Origin: Zygnema cylindricum
Taxonomy: Eukaryota; Streptophyta; Zygnematophyceae; Zygnematales; Zygnemataceae
NCBI GenBank assembly: GCA_037447655.1
Contig: JBBHKE010000743.1
Location: 62,001-126,000, forward strand
Direction: 5' to 3'
Length of the DNA: 64,000 nt
A program made the translations under genes and the position numbers. Numbering within the stretch: position 1 is the stretch's first letter; every line of letters begins with the position of its first letter. Below, one piece after another: positions 31,300 through 42,526 of the stretch. The notes below the pieces were generated by a model, which did not search any database, had not been told where the DNA came from, and worked only from the letters and a program-made list of their open reading frames with translations.

Positions 31300-33214
31300 A
31301 TCTAGGGTGCCTATGTTTGATGGAACAGACTTCACTTATTGGGAGTTTACAATGGCGGGATTGCTTTTCGAGAAGCACTTATGGGGAATTGTTTCGGGAC
31401 AAGTGAGATGTTCGCCACCTGGCTTTGGAGGAGCTTACTATGGAGATTCATCTGAGGCTGCCCAGAATATCATCCGGAGCTCAGATGCAACAAAAGGTGA
31501 AGGGAAGAATCTTTCCGTGGATGGGGAAATAGGGGAGAAGGAAAAAGGGACACCTATGGTGAGGGGAGCTAGGCTCTCAGCTATGGTACCACATGTAGGG
31601 ATTAAAACTGAAGAAAATGATAGAAAAATATGGGAATACAAAAACACTATAGCAAAACATCTCATACTTAGATATGTGTCTAAGTCGATAGCTATCACTC
31701 TTTTAAGTCTAACCAAGTCTTCAGAGATATGGGAAGTACTAATTCAGATTTATAAGAGTGAGACTATTCAGAGGCAGCAATTAGTAAAACAGGAAATAGA
31801 TGCCTATGTTTATAAAGGCGGTAGCATGATAGAGTTTTGCAATGATATTGCTGCGTTATATGTTGAGCTAGCTAGTGCGGGATGTGTAGAATCCGAGGAG
31901 GGTAAGATTAATACAGTACTTATGAAACTCCCAAGTGAGTACGAAAGCATTATTTATCGTATGCAGGCAATGGATGGCTCCTCATGGACTTGGAGCTTTA
32001 CCATGGGGATAATTCTTGTAAGGGAAAGCACTTTGGAGCTTCGTAGGGGAAAAGACAGGGTCAATGCATTTTCAGCTGGTGGTGATTGGCGGAAGCGTGA
32101 TGAGAGGAACGGCGGTGACGAGCGGAAACGTGATGAGAGAAAGAAAGACAAAGGTAAACCTTATCGGAACTTTGGTGGAAAGAGAGGGAGGGGAAAAGAA
32201 AGGGGAGCTTTGAAAAGGGGGGCTTGCTTCTTTTATAGGGAACCGGGTCATTATATGGAGGAATGCCCTTGTTTGGAAAAACTTAGAAGTTGGAATGTGG
32301 ATGAGGAGGAAGTAGAGGAAGAGGAGAAAGAGGATGAAGATATTTTAGAGCTTCTCCGGATTAGTAGTATGGGGAAGAAAGAAAAGCACACAGTAATTGC
32401 ACGAAGGCAACAGTGTGCTTTTGGAGGTATAAGGGAAGTAAAAAGAGAGGAGGTACTTGAGGATGTCGAGGAGTGTAGAGTGTATGACTTAGAAACGAGA
32501 AAGTCAGTTCTAGGATCCATAAGTGAAAACGGGAAAGATAAAATTAATCAGGATAACTTTATAGATAATAGGGAACCACAAAACTGGTCGGAAAGGGAGA
32601 CTTCAACGGATTCTGAGGAAAGGGGAGAAGTGAAACTCGAAGAGGTTTCAAAGGATAGGGGAGAAGAGAAATATTTAATTAAAGGTTTAGGGGAGAAGAA
32701 ATATTTATTGGGAATTAAATTAGAAATTAATAGTGGAAAGAATTCCATGGGAGAGAGTGAGGGAAGTTCAGAAAATGGGGTAATTATCATGGATAAAAAT
32801 ATGAGTACGAAAGATGTAGATCTTATGAGGAACATAGTGGGGACTAGTGGTTTTTGGGAATATTTGGGGGTGGATGGATTTGACATCACTACTTGGTGTG
32901 ACGAAGATGTGCCTGTAAAAGGGTTAGCATCTAGGTGTATGTTGCAGATTGGAAATGGGGCTGGTTGTTTGGATCGCAAGAGGGAAATCGGTTTGTGTGT
33001 GGATGAAAGAGTGATGAAGTGGATAAAATCTTTGCTCGAATTTAAGAAAAATGGGATGTTAAATAAAATGTGTAATACAATTATCATTTCAGTTCATTTA
33101 ATGCACTGTGTTAAATACTTAAGTTTTATGAAAGGAAAAGGAAAAAGGAAAAAGAAAAGGAAAAAGGGGAGGGGATGTTTGTTTACTTGTTTGTGGAAGT
33201 TGAAAGAAAAATAA
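31289..33214 (+). CDS. Intact 641-aa Gag-like protein with in-frame pol remnants
   Basis: The start is MGPPSRVPMFDG, inside the PBS. The LTR-internal ATG used by relatives is closed here by TAG at the LTR end. The UBN2 gag domain (about residues 110-250) is followed by Lys/Arg-rich repeats, a knuckle with one Cys replaced (CFFYREPGHYMEEC) and an acidic stretch. Protease, integrase and most RT are absent. What follows are short pieces recognisable from pol, all joined in frame: ECRVYDLETRKSV (integrase end), EKKYLLGIKLE (RT end), DITTWCDEDVPVKG, MLQIGNGAGCLDRK and MKWIKSLLE (RNase H, catalytic residues lost). A Lys-rich tail ends the protein. The frame is kept open across many deletions, which suggests selection for a structural Gag acting with proteins from autonomous relatives. 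Confidence 0.9.
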   Translation: MGPPSRVPMFDGTDFTYWEFTMAGLLFEKHLWGIVSGQVRCSPPGFGGAYYGDSSEAAQNIIRSSDATKGEGKNLSVDGEIGEKEKGTPMVRGARLSAMVPHVGIKTEENDRKIWEYKNTIAKHLILRYVSKSIAITLLSLTKSSEIWEVLIQIYKSETIQRQQLVKQEIDAYVYKGGSMIEFCNDIAALYVELASAGCVESEEGKINTVLMKLPSEYESIIYRMQAMDGSSWTWSFTMGIILVRESTLELRRGKDRVNAFSAGGDWRKRDERNGGDERKRDERKKDKGKPYRNFGGKRGRGKERGALKRGACFFYREPGHYMEECPCLEKLRSWNVDEEEVEEEEKEDEDILELLRISSMGKKEKHTVIARRQQCAFGGIREVKREEVLEDVEECRVYDLETRKSVLGSISENGKDKINQDNFIDNREPQNWSERETSTDSEERGEVKLEEVSKDRGEEKYLIKGLGEKKYLLGIKLEINSGKNSMGESEGSSENGVIIMDKNMSTKDVDLMRNIVGTSGFWEYLGVDGFDITTWCDEDVPVKGLASRCMLQIGNGAGCLDRKREIGLCVDERVMKWIKSLLEFKKNGMLNKMCNTIIISVHLMHCVKYLSFMKGKGKRKKKRKKGRGCLFTCLWKLKEK

Positions 33215-33232
33215 ACTAGAAAATAAGGGGAG

Positions 33233-34395
33233 TGTTGGAATTCAAGTATTTTCTAGGTCTAGAGATTGCAAAATAAAAAGCAAAATAGTAGATATTGACA
33301 GCTTGCCTCTAACTCCTCCTCAAGTCCCCACACTTGTCGCAGTCACTGAAGACTGGAGGAGGAGTTAGCCATGGCTGCCTGTGCTGTCTAGAGGGAGACA
33401 AACAGTTGTTTTATAGGGGGTTTTCTGTAAAAGGTAGTTTTGACAGAGCCAGGATTTGATCCTGGTACCTGCCATTTGTCACAACCGCGATAGCCGGTAG
33501 TCTTATCCAGATAGTCTAAATTGTATTAAATATTACTGGGTATGATGTTTATTTAAACAGTTACAATAAGACAAATTCATTTAACTAGAACTATATGCAT
33601 ACTGCATAGAAACAGTTGTGTAAAGTACGACGTACGGTACGAATACGAAATAAATACCGCGCAGTTTGTTTGACGCCGGAAAGAATACCGCGCAGGTATT
33701 TATGACGGCCACGAAGGATGCCGAGATCGCGGCGTACGATTTTGGCGGTTTGCGATCACCGCGATATTGAGTGACACGTGGTAACACTACATTGGATTGC
33801 GGCAACTCCGGAGATTACGGGAACAAATCCGAATATGACACGTGTCGACATTTTGGCCATGACGTACAATGGCCGTACAGAAAGTACACCGGCACCTGTA
33901 CTTTTTTGTACGATACAATAATTTGATTGGTGCCGTACTTCAGTAGATAGAGTTTTAGAGAGGGAATAAGACTTAGATAAATTTTGGGTAGGCAGCTGCC
34001 TCTCCCAGAGAGCACCCTGTATAAATGGCAAACTTTGGGCAGCCATAACTATCAATTTACTTGACCATTTTCAGTGATTCTTTTTGCTGCGGACTCAGAG
34101 GAGTCCAGGCTACACAGGGGTGTAGTTGGTCAGAGTTTTTGTCTGCCAGGGTGGCTGTATTTCTAAGGGAAAGTCAAAGTGGGTGAATGTGTCCAAATCT
34201 CATATTCTAACTTTGCATTCTGTGGTGGAACTGAGCACACAGAAAGTGTTATTTCACAAGGGTGAATCAATATTGGGGTTCTGACTGTCAAGGGGTCAGT
34301 CACTTGGGTTTATATTAACTTGGAGTCGGCACTATCTAGATTAGCTTCTTTTGGATCTGCACACTTTGAGGGCCAATGGAGGTCTCAGAGTTTCA
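33233..34395 (+). repeat. C 3' LTR
   Basis: Starts directly after the PPT (AAAATAAGGGGAG) and ends GAGTTTCA at 34395. Nearly identical to the 5' LTR. Confidence 0.92.
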
Positions 34396-34623
34396 CTATC
34401 TCTATTGCAGCTAATCCGAAACATCACTTCAAAGCTAAGCATATGGATATTCGACTAGACTTTGTCAGAGAGAAGGTTGAAAATAAAATTATTAAACTAG
34501 GTCATTAAACTGATAGAGAAATGATTTCAGACATGATGACATAATCAGTGCCTTCCCCTAAGTTGATTTATTGCAGAGAAAACTGTGGATGAAAATTGAA
34601 AAGTGACTAGGAATTAAAGGGAG
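34396..34623 (+). pseudogene. B RNase H C-terminus after the C insertion
   Basis: Starts with the CTATC duplication and continues IAANPKHHFKAKHMDIRLDFVREKVENKI, the normal end of Copia RNase H. Stops (TAA at about 34506, and a Gln/Lys codon turned stop in MMT*SV) mark decay. The PPT-like AATTAAAGGGAG precedes the B 3' LTR. Confidence 0.88.
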
Positions 34624-35512
34624 TGTTGAAAAGAGGTAATTAATAGTTCACTTCCCTATTCTAGTTTTGCTTTAAAGAAAGAGAGTGAGGATCAAAGGCG
34701 CGCCATGGCTGCCAACATATTTAGAAAGTGGCAATTTTTGAAGTAAAGGGTATTTTGCTAAAATGATTCCTAAGTCTAGGTTTGAACCTGCGACCTCTAG
34801 ATTCTCTATAGCCTAACGCCTTAACCATTAAGGAGTTACGAAACGATACACGTGAATGGTTTCACAAATATATATACATTAACACAACAACTAGTTAACA
34901 GCAGACTAACCAAAAAGAGCAATTCCTGCATGTACGCGAATTTGAACCCTGTAAAATATGTTTTGATTGGACGGCCGGCATTATAGCCGCCACGCGAAGT
35001 GAGCTTTTGGCGGCATACGGAGATAGCGTCACACGGTGCCACGTGGCGCCACATTATTTGATACCGGAGAAGATGGGAGGAGGAACCATGGCTTCCGATT
35101 TGACAGGTGTCACCTTGTAGACCTTGTCGTACAATGGTCGTACAATAAGTACATCGCCCATTGTACCTTCTTGTACTATATAGTGTTCCTATTGGACTAG
35201 GGTTTAGTAGTAGGCAGTCGTGAGTAGGCAGACCAAGACTTAGTAATATTTAGGTACCTCTCTCTCTAAGAGAGCTTGTAACTATAAAGGTCATCTTTGA
35301 CCAGCCATAACTTACTGATCAGGAGAGCAAATTCAGTGATTCTTTTTGCGTTTGACTCAAGGGAGTCTTGTCCTCATAGGGGCTAGAGTGGTCATAATAT
35401 TTGTGTGCCTGGGCGGCGCTTATTCAGCGGGAAAGTAGAAGGGGCAAATATTATCCTAGAGGCTTTACATAGGCTGCTCATTCTGTGGGTCAATGGAGAC
35501 CACAGAATTTCA
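34624..35512 (+). repeat. B 3' LTR
   Basis: 889 bp, TGTTGAAAAGAGG to GAATTTCA. The conserved hairpin is not recognisable here (only the CCATGGCTGCC part remains), but the antisense tRNA-like module is present (34771-34841: GGTTAAGGCG and GGTTCAAACCT on the minus strand). It retains the GTAC cluster and a TATAAAG at about 35284. Confidence 0.88.
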
Positions 35513-36222
35513 TGAGATATAGGGTTTGATATGTACTTAGACTATTGTATAGTTCTAAAACCAATTAACTGAAATATGAACGAATGAACATAGAACTAGT
35601 TAAGGTTTAGTGCGGACGTCATTTGGCACTAAACAAATGAATCGGACATTTGTTTGGACTGTCGACATGTAATGTCGGATTTCATCCGACGGCACATATC
35701 ATCGCCGAGATCGCGGAATGGTCACTTTGGTTTTTATGGACGTGGCATGACCTAGCGCCGCGTGGAAGGATGACATTCGCTCGCGGGAATTCCGAGAGCA
35801 TACGGACAAGTGAAAAAGTGACACGCGTCCACTCAGTGGCCTTGTCGTACACATGCTGTACAGAAAACAAATCGGCCGTAGTACTTTTTTGTACTTTACA
35901 GTCATATGATTGGTTCGTACTTTAGTAGATAGGGGTTGTGAGAGGGGTTTAGGACTTAGGAAAATTTGGAAGGTAGTCACCTCTCTCAAAGAGAAATTTT
36001 TATTATAAGTGGCATTTTTGCTGGCTTATAACTTATCGGTTGGTTGGCCGTTTTCAGTGATTCTTTTTCTCACGGACTTAGGGGAGTCTACGCTGCACAG
36101 GGGTGCAATCAAACTGCCAGTTTGTCTTCTTGGGCAGCACTGGTTGTGTATTGAAGTGGGTTAGTGAAAAATATCTAGAGGCCTCTTAAATTCTGTAGTC
36201 CAATGGAGGACACAGAATTGCA
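35513..36222 (+). repeat. A 5' LTR, second segment
   Basis: Resumes after the B insertion (duplication TGAGA 35513-35517) and ends GAATTGCA at 36222. Collinear with about 40965-41708. Confidence 0.85.
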
Positions 36223-36363
36223 TGTTATGGGCTCACCCTCTAGGGTGTCCACCTTCAATAGATGTGGGTTTATCTATTGGGTCCAATGGAGGACACAGAA
36301 TTGCATGTTATGGGCTCACCCTTTAGGGTTTCCACCTTCAATAGATGTGGGTTTATCTATTGG
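36198..36363 (+). repeat. 83-bp tandem duplication carrying LTR end, PBS and gag start
   Basis: Units 36198-36280 and 36281-36363. Each has ATGGAGGACACAGAATTGCA and TGTTATGGGCTCACC, so the PBS and the gag start codon are present twice. Confidence 0.9.
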
Positions 36364-39300
36364 GATGCCATGATGATGGGGCCTTTGTGCGAAAAACGAT
36401 ACTGGGGTTTTGTCAGTGGACAAGTGAAACGTCCACCTTCGGGAACTCCACTTGGATTTGGAGGAGTAAGGTTCCTTTAACAACGACTGCCTCCGCGGAG
36501 GAGGCAGATGATGGGGATAGCCTCCGCGGAGGAGGGTGATGATGGAGACTGCAGTGTGTCCAAAAAAGGAAAAGGGAAGGAGACGACCCTCACCCCTACT
36601 GCCACGGAACCACGAGCGACGGTCGTGAAGACCGTGGAGAATGATACTCAAATGTGGGAAGATGTAAACATGGCTGCCAAGAACTTCATTCTAAGGCACC
36701 TCACTCAAGATGTGGCCACCCCTCACCTTCACATTTACAAGGCCGAGGATTTGTGGGTGAGTTTGGTGGATATTTATAGAGATAGTACTATTCAAGAGAT
36801 CCTGTTGGCTGAGCAAAAGCTAGTGAGTTACAGTTACGAAGGAGGAAAGATGTTAGCTTAATGTAATGAACTTTCTTGTTTGTATATGGAGATGGAAAGT
36901 GTCGGATGGACAGGTACAATGAAGATGAAAGTTAACACTCTTATCATGAAGTTACCAGACGAGTACGAGAACATTGTGTACCGAGTACAGGAAATGACTG
37001 ATAGTTCATGGAAGTGGAATACAATGGTCCGGATGATACTTGTGCAAGAAAACATCATGGAGATTCGAAGAGGAGGAAAGAGCATTCAATCTCTAGCTGC
37101 AGGAGGCGATCGATGGGGGAAGGACCCGAAGAAAACGTACAAAGGGGAAAGAGATCAGTCTCGAGGACTAAGGCCCCCGAAGGGCCTTTGTCATTTTTGC
37201 AAAAAGCAGAGACACTTTATCGCGGATTGTGTCAAGCTGTCGGAGCTGAGGCTCCAAGATAACCGTTGAGGGGGTTCTTCCGAAGAGAAGAAAAAGACAC
37301 TTGTGGTTACAAAAGTGACAAGAGAAACCGATGATGAGTGTTTTGAGGAGGATGGGGAGCTTCTTCTTGACGAGAGTCTGGAGGAGAAAGAGATCCTTCG
37401 GAGACAGAAGTGTGCCCTTGGACCAATTCGCGAAGCTCCAGAGGGAGGATGGATCATCGACTCAGGTGCATCCACGCATATGTGTCGTGATAAGGAACTC
37501 TTCACTAAGCTACGAAAGATCCCTACTGTAGAGATACAGTATGGGGATGGGAGAGAGGTTATTACAGATATAGTGGGGTCAGTAGATCTGAAAGTCTTAG
37601 TGGAGGGTAAGACTTATATACTTACATTCTCAGATGTACTCTACATTCCTCAGCTGAGTAAAAATATTGTCTCTACATCTGTGTTAAATGACAAAGAGTT
37701 TGATACCTTCACTATAAAGGGAGTTTACAGCTAAGTATGGGGATGAAGTTTGCTTCACGGCAAATAAGGGTAGCCAAGAAATGTTTAGGCTTAACCTGAG
37801 TAATGAAAAGAAGAATGCTTACTATGTTGGTGTTCCTAAGTTAATGATTTGGCATAAGCGGTTGGGGCATGTGCATTTTGATACATTGAGGGAAATGAAA
37901 AAGCTTGGGGTAGTTGAAGGCATTCAGTTTGGGGATAATGAAATGATGAATGATTGTATTGGATGTGCTCAAGGTAAGGCTCACAAACTTCCCTTTCCCA
38001 AGCCGCCACATATAGAGGTGAGAAAGTACTAGATTTCGTCCACACAGATATTTGGGGACCTGCAAAAGGACCTTCAGTTGGAGGAAAGAGGTTTAAGTTC
38101 ACAATAACCGATAACTGGTCTAGATACTCTAGAGTCTACTTCCTAAAACAAAGTCTGAAACATCAACTTACTTCAAAGAATATAAAGCTTGGAGTGAGAA
38201 GTTGCATGAAACCCCCATTAAGAGGATAAGGAGTGATAATGGGGGGGAATATACCTCTAACGAGTTTGAGGAATATCTGAGAGATGAGGGAGTGCAGCAC
38301 CAGAAAACAGTACCATATAACCCGGAACAAAATGGGGTAGTTTAGAGGTTGAATTCAACACTAGGAGATAATGCATGCAGTATGTTGGCCGACAAGAAAA
38401 TAGGAAAGAGATTTTGGGCAGAAGCAATAAACTGTGCCAACTACATTAAGAATAGAGTCCTTACTTCAGTTGTAAAGGGATTGACACTCTATGAGAGATG
38501 GGTTGGAACGAAACCAGATATCTCACACCTTAAAGTATTCGGTAGCCAAGTTTACAGTCTTGACACGGATAGGAAAAACATGAAACTAGATGTTAAGGGA
38601 AAACTTTGATACTTTGTGGGATATGATGAGGATCTCAAGGGATATAGAGTTTATGACTTAGCAAAGAAAGATATCATTCTGGTCAAACACCTAGTTTTCA
38701 TGGATAAAGGGAAGTCATTTGACCCATTCAAATATACAAAAAAGAGTAGAATCGGATTTGAGTCCGAAAGTGAGGAGAACTTGGTCGTTCCCGAAAGGGA
38801 CATGAGTGAAACCGTCATTGCAGATTCAGAGGAGATCCGAGATACAACAGATTCATCGGAAACCTCACATCCTCCTGTGGACTTCGAGAAGATATAAGAA
38901 GTGAGACCTGAACCGGCTTCCACGGATAAGGGAGCCGATGAGACAGTGAGGAGAAATCTAAGACTTCCATCATTCCAGCTTCGGAGTTTGAGGGAGGGAG
39001 AAGGAGCAACAAAAGGATACAGGAAAAGCAGGCCGCTCATAAGGTAACTAAGCTGTCTCACCCAGATGAGCCTCAGCCATATTCGGAGGAAGTGAATAGT
39101 CCGGTGAAAGAAAGGTGGATTAGAGCCGTAAATGATGAGATGGCATCCATCATGGAAGCAAATACTTGGGAACTAGCGGATTGTCCTCCATAACAAAAAA
39201 TCTATTGGGTTTAAATGGGTATTTAAACTAAAACTGAACCCAGATTATACTATTGGGAGATATAAGGCTCGATTGGTAGCGAAGGGATTTACCCAAAAGG

Positions 39301-40640
39301 AGGGGATTGACTATGAGGAGACCTTTGCTCCAGTTGTTCGGTTCCCATCACTAAGGATTCTCCTCAATCTGGCAGCAGCGGAAGACATGGAAATACACTA
39401 GATGGACATTAAGACTGATTTTCTTAATGGTGAGTTAGAGGAATAAATTTTCATGAGGCATCTCGAAGGGTTCGTGGAGGAAAGAGAAGAGAGCAAAGTT
39501 TGCAGGCTCATAAATTCCTTGTATGGACTTAAGCAAGCTCCCCAACAGTGGAATAAGAAACTAGATGAGATTCTCACTGGTCTGGGATATATCTGGATCA
39601 CTTCTGATCATTCTATCTATATGTTTGAGGATGAGAATGGTGTGATTTTTATGTGGATGATCTGCTGGTGTTATATAAGTCTTTAGAAAAGATTAATAAA
39701 TTAAAGAAAGATCTTAGAAGCAGATTTGACATGAAAGATTTAGGGGAGGCAAAATACATTTTGGGGATCTAAATGGAGAGAGATAGGGGGAAAATAATTA
39801 CCAGACTTACTCAAAAAGAAGCAATAGGTAACATGTTTGAGAAATTTCATATGGAAAAGGCTAACAGCTGTACCACTCCCATGTTCTTGAAAAACATAAG
39901 TGATGGAAGTGTAGAAGGAGGAGTGATGATCTTAGATGATCAGATGAGTCCAAAGGAGAGAGAGTTTATGAAGTCTATCCCTTTTAGACAAGTCATAGGA
40001 AGTTTGATCTATTTTATGAATTGTACCAGGCCGAACATAGCGGCAGCAGCTGGAGTACTCAGTAGGAGTCTTAATGATCGTAGGAAGAGAGACTAGGAGG
40101 CAGCCAAGAGAGTCATGAGATATCTGGTGGGAACCAGAGAGTTGTGGTTGCATTTGGGAGGGGAGCATATTGACATCACTACTTGGAGTGATGCCAGTTA
40201 TGGGGAAGCACTTATGAGAAGATGCACTTCCGAGTATGTGTTGTATGTGGGAGAAGTTGCTTGTTGTTAGAGCAATAAGCACCAAAAGGTGGTTGCTCAT
40301 TCTACTATGGAGGCTGAATATATGGCCTCTTGTTCGGCTATGAGAGAGTTGATGTGGGTCAAATATTTGTTGCAAAAATTGGGGTATATTTAGGAGGGAG
40401 TGCATGAAGTCCTTTGTGATAATTAAGCTGCAATTGGCATTGGAGCCAATCGAAAACATCATTTCAAGACTAAGCATATGGACATAAGATTGAGTTTCGT
40501 GAGGGAAAAAGTTGAATATAAAATTATTAATCGTGTGTATAAATCCGATGAAGAAATGGTGGCTGACATGATGACCAAACTTGTGCCCTCTCCCAATTTA
40601 AATTATTGTAGGGAAAAATGTGGATTAAAAGAAAAGTTAA
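36203..40640 (+). pseudogene. A gag-pol, heavily decayed
   Basis: MEDTELHVMGSP starts inside the LTR. Gag (AAKNFILRHLTQ), knuckle CHFCKKQRHFIADC (Gly to Arg), protease WIIDSGASTHMC (about 37450), pre-integrase MIWHKRLGHVHFD (37845), integrase (RSDNGGEYTS at about 38235; VAERLN lost to a stop), RT and RNase H (AEYMASC at about 40315) can all be followed. More than ten stops and frameshifts are visible, for example at 36861, 37269, 37734, 38345, 38609, 39193, 39402 and 40096. The YVDD RT motif is damaged by a deletion at about 39650. Certainly inactive. Confidence 0.88.
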
Positions 40641-40664
40641 AATAAGACTAGAAAACAAGGGGAG

Positions 40665-41708
40665 TGTTGAAATAACTAGCTTTTGGTTATTTTTAGGTCT
40701 AAAATTTTATCGGAAACATATAAAAAAATTGCAGGCAACCTGCCTCCATCTCTTCTCTCTTGCCTCCCCATACTTGTTGTAGTCACTGAAGGAGAGAGAG
40801 AGCGATGGAGCCATGGTTGCCTCAGCTCCATAGGAAAGACTAAAGAGTGACTTAAGTCACTCTCAACAAAAAGTTGAGTTCGGCAAGACTCGAACCTCCG
40901 ACCGGCAAAGCACGGCGTAGCCGTTAGCTCTCACTAGTCTGTCGTAGAAGTTCGTTAGGAGATATAAGGTTGATATGTACTTAAACTATTGTATACTACT
41001 GAAAAAAATTAACTGAAACATGAACGAATGAACATAGAACTAGTTAAGGTTTATTACGGACGTCATTTCCCACGAAACATATGAATCAGACATTTGTTGC
41101 GACGGTCGACATTTAATGTCAGATTTAATCAGACGGCACACATCATCGCCGAGATCGCGGAATGGTCACTTTGGTTTTTATGGACGTGGCATGACCTGGC
41201 GTCGCGTGGAATGATGACATTCGGTCGCGGGAATTCTAGGGAGCATACAGACGAGTGGAAAAGTGACACGCGTCCACTCAGTGGCCTTGTCGTACACATG
41301 CCGTACATAAAATACATCGGCCAAAGTACTTTTTTGTACTTTACAGTCGTATGATTGGTTCGTACTTCAGTAGAAAGGGGTTGTGAGAGGGGTTTAGGAC
41401 TTAGGAAAATTTGGAAGGTAGTCACCTCTCTTTAAAGAGCTTTGTAAAAAAGTGACATTTTTGCAGGCTCATAACTTATCGGCGGGTTGGTGAGCTTTGT
41501 ATAAAAGTGGCATTTTTGCAAGCTCACAACTTATCGGCTGGTTAGTCGTTTTCAGTGATTCTTTTTCTTACGCACTCAGGGGAGTCCACGCTGCATAGGG
41601 ATGCAGTCAAACTGTCACTTTGCCTTCATGGGCAGCAGTGGTTGTGGCTTGAAGTGGGTTAGTAAAAACTGTCTAGAGGCTTCCAAATTCTGTAGTCACA
41701 GAATTGCA
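40665..41708 (+). repeat. A 3' LTR
   Basis: TGTTGAAATAACTAGC to GAATTGCA, after the PPT AAAACAAGGGGAG (40652-40664). Hairpin loop ATACTTGTTGTAGTCACTGA at about 40770-40790. The tRNA-like module is 40873-40950. Confidence 0.9.
41437..41546 (+). repeat. 55-bp tandem duplication around the LTR promoter
   Basis: Units 41437-41491 and 41492-41546. The second carries TATAAAAG (41500-41507); in the first the box reads GTAAAAAAG. The A 5' LTR has one unit. Confidence 0.85.
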
Positions 41709-42526
41709 ATTCCAATGACGATGAAGAAGTTTCCGGAACATTTTACCGGAGTGTAGGGTACAAGTAAGCTATTTTAACAATGCTTTCTCTCATTCATTAA
41801 CTAATTTTATTACTACGGTTTCCAATTTTATATTATTTCCACATATATCACATTTTTAAATGTTGTTTCGTTATGCAACTTTAATAATTGCATGTGTTAA
41901 TGTTGGACGGCCGCCTTCCGCTCTCAATCTACATTCCAACCTCTCATTTATTCCCTATTAGTGCATGATTTTTATTGTTTTCGGACGGTCAGAACCCTGA
42001 TTAGTCTATTTTTGTTTTTTATGATATGTTGTACGATTCCTTTATTGGGTCATCGTACAAGCGACGACAGTGCCTTGTCTCGCTGTAAGCAACGACATCA
42101 TGTCGTCGTTTTAATGATGGGTGCGATGAAATTACGGTATGTACAGTAACACCACGTTTAGACGAAAGTTCGAATGACGGACAAGAGTGGTTCGTCATTT
42201 CGAGAGTTTCACCGATGACATAAGGTTTCAGAAACCCAACGTTGGCATTCTCGAATGAAATTCGCGAGCGACGACGTTGTTTCGTCGAATCACAGTTGGG
42301 ATACTCGAATATCACTGAACACTCGACGACATTGTGCAGTCGCTTGAACGTCCTTTTGTAAGTCGCAGGGTCAAAGTTTACTTAGGCCGAGAGTGAATAG
42401 TGGTCTACTAATGCAGCATAAGTATTTTAAGAAAGGAACGTGTAAAGGTGCGTCTTTTAAGGTGTTTTTGTCTTCATTAACTGTTTACCTTGTTAGTGTC
42501 TCGGTAAGGAGCATTTTATCTTCTCC
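41709..42526 (+). other. C1 intron-like segment with GACGAC/GTCGTC palindromes
   Basis: It follows a splice-donor-like GTAAGC (about 41763) after ORF1. Contains ACGACATCATGTCGTCG (about 42092-42109) and several TTCGTCG/CGACGA copies in both orientations. The same order is seen in C2 (53033-53793) and C3 (62950-63829). Confidence 0.5.

Larger units (their letters stand above)
30092..34395 (+). mobile_element. Non-autonomous Copia element C (gag-only, nearly intact)
   Basis: 4304 bp, flanked by perfect CTATC duplications at 30087-30091 and 34396-34400. The LTRs (30092-31284 and 33233-34395) are almost identical apart from a block of about 26-30 bp missing from the 3' copy. PBS 31285-31299, one ORF 31289-33214, PPT 33220-33232. 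It has no protease, integrase or RT. It is the youngest insertion in the nest, because it lies inside B, which lies inside A, which lies inside C1. Confidence 0.93.
23914..35512 (+). mobile_element. Copia element B, inserted in LTR A
   Basis: LTRs start TGATGAAAGAGG (23914) and TGTTGAAAAGAGG (34624); both end GAATTTCA. Flanks are GGAGA (23909-23913) and TGAGA (35513-35517), a target duplication with one change. LTR A continues TATAGGG as expected from TATAAGG in the A 3' LTR. The 5' LTR has a deletion of about 430 bp, and D- and C-type sequence sits between it and B gag. Element C interrupts its RNase H domain. Confidence 0.85.
23636..41708 (+). mobile_element. Copia element A (host of nested elements B and C)
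   Basis: The 5' LTR is in two pieces (23636-23913 and 35513-36222), the internal region is 36223-40664, and the 3' LTR is 40665-41708. A sits in ORF1 of transposon C1: the left flank reads ...GGTCGATCGAACT and the right flank resumes ATTCCAATGACG, matching CGAACTCATTCCAAGG in C2. The first bases of its 5' LTR and a few host bases are missing, so no clean duplication is left. Coding frames carry many stops. Confidence 0.85.

Noticed and set aside
34320-34508. A fusion ORF joining LTR C to B RNase H
   Set aside because: This is the right-hand junction of the C insertion with its CTATC duplication, not a gene.
34771-34841. A functional tRNA gene
   Set aside because: The A and B boxes look right, but the acceptor and anticodon stems are poor and the sequence is embedded in a repeated LTR. 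Called a tRNA-like module instead.
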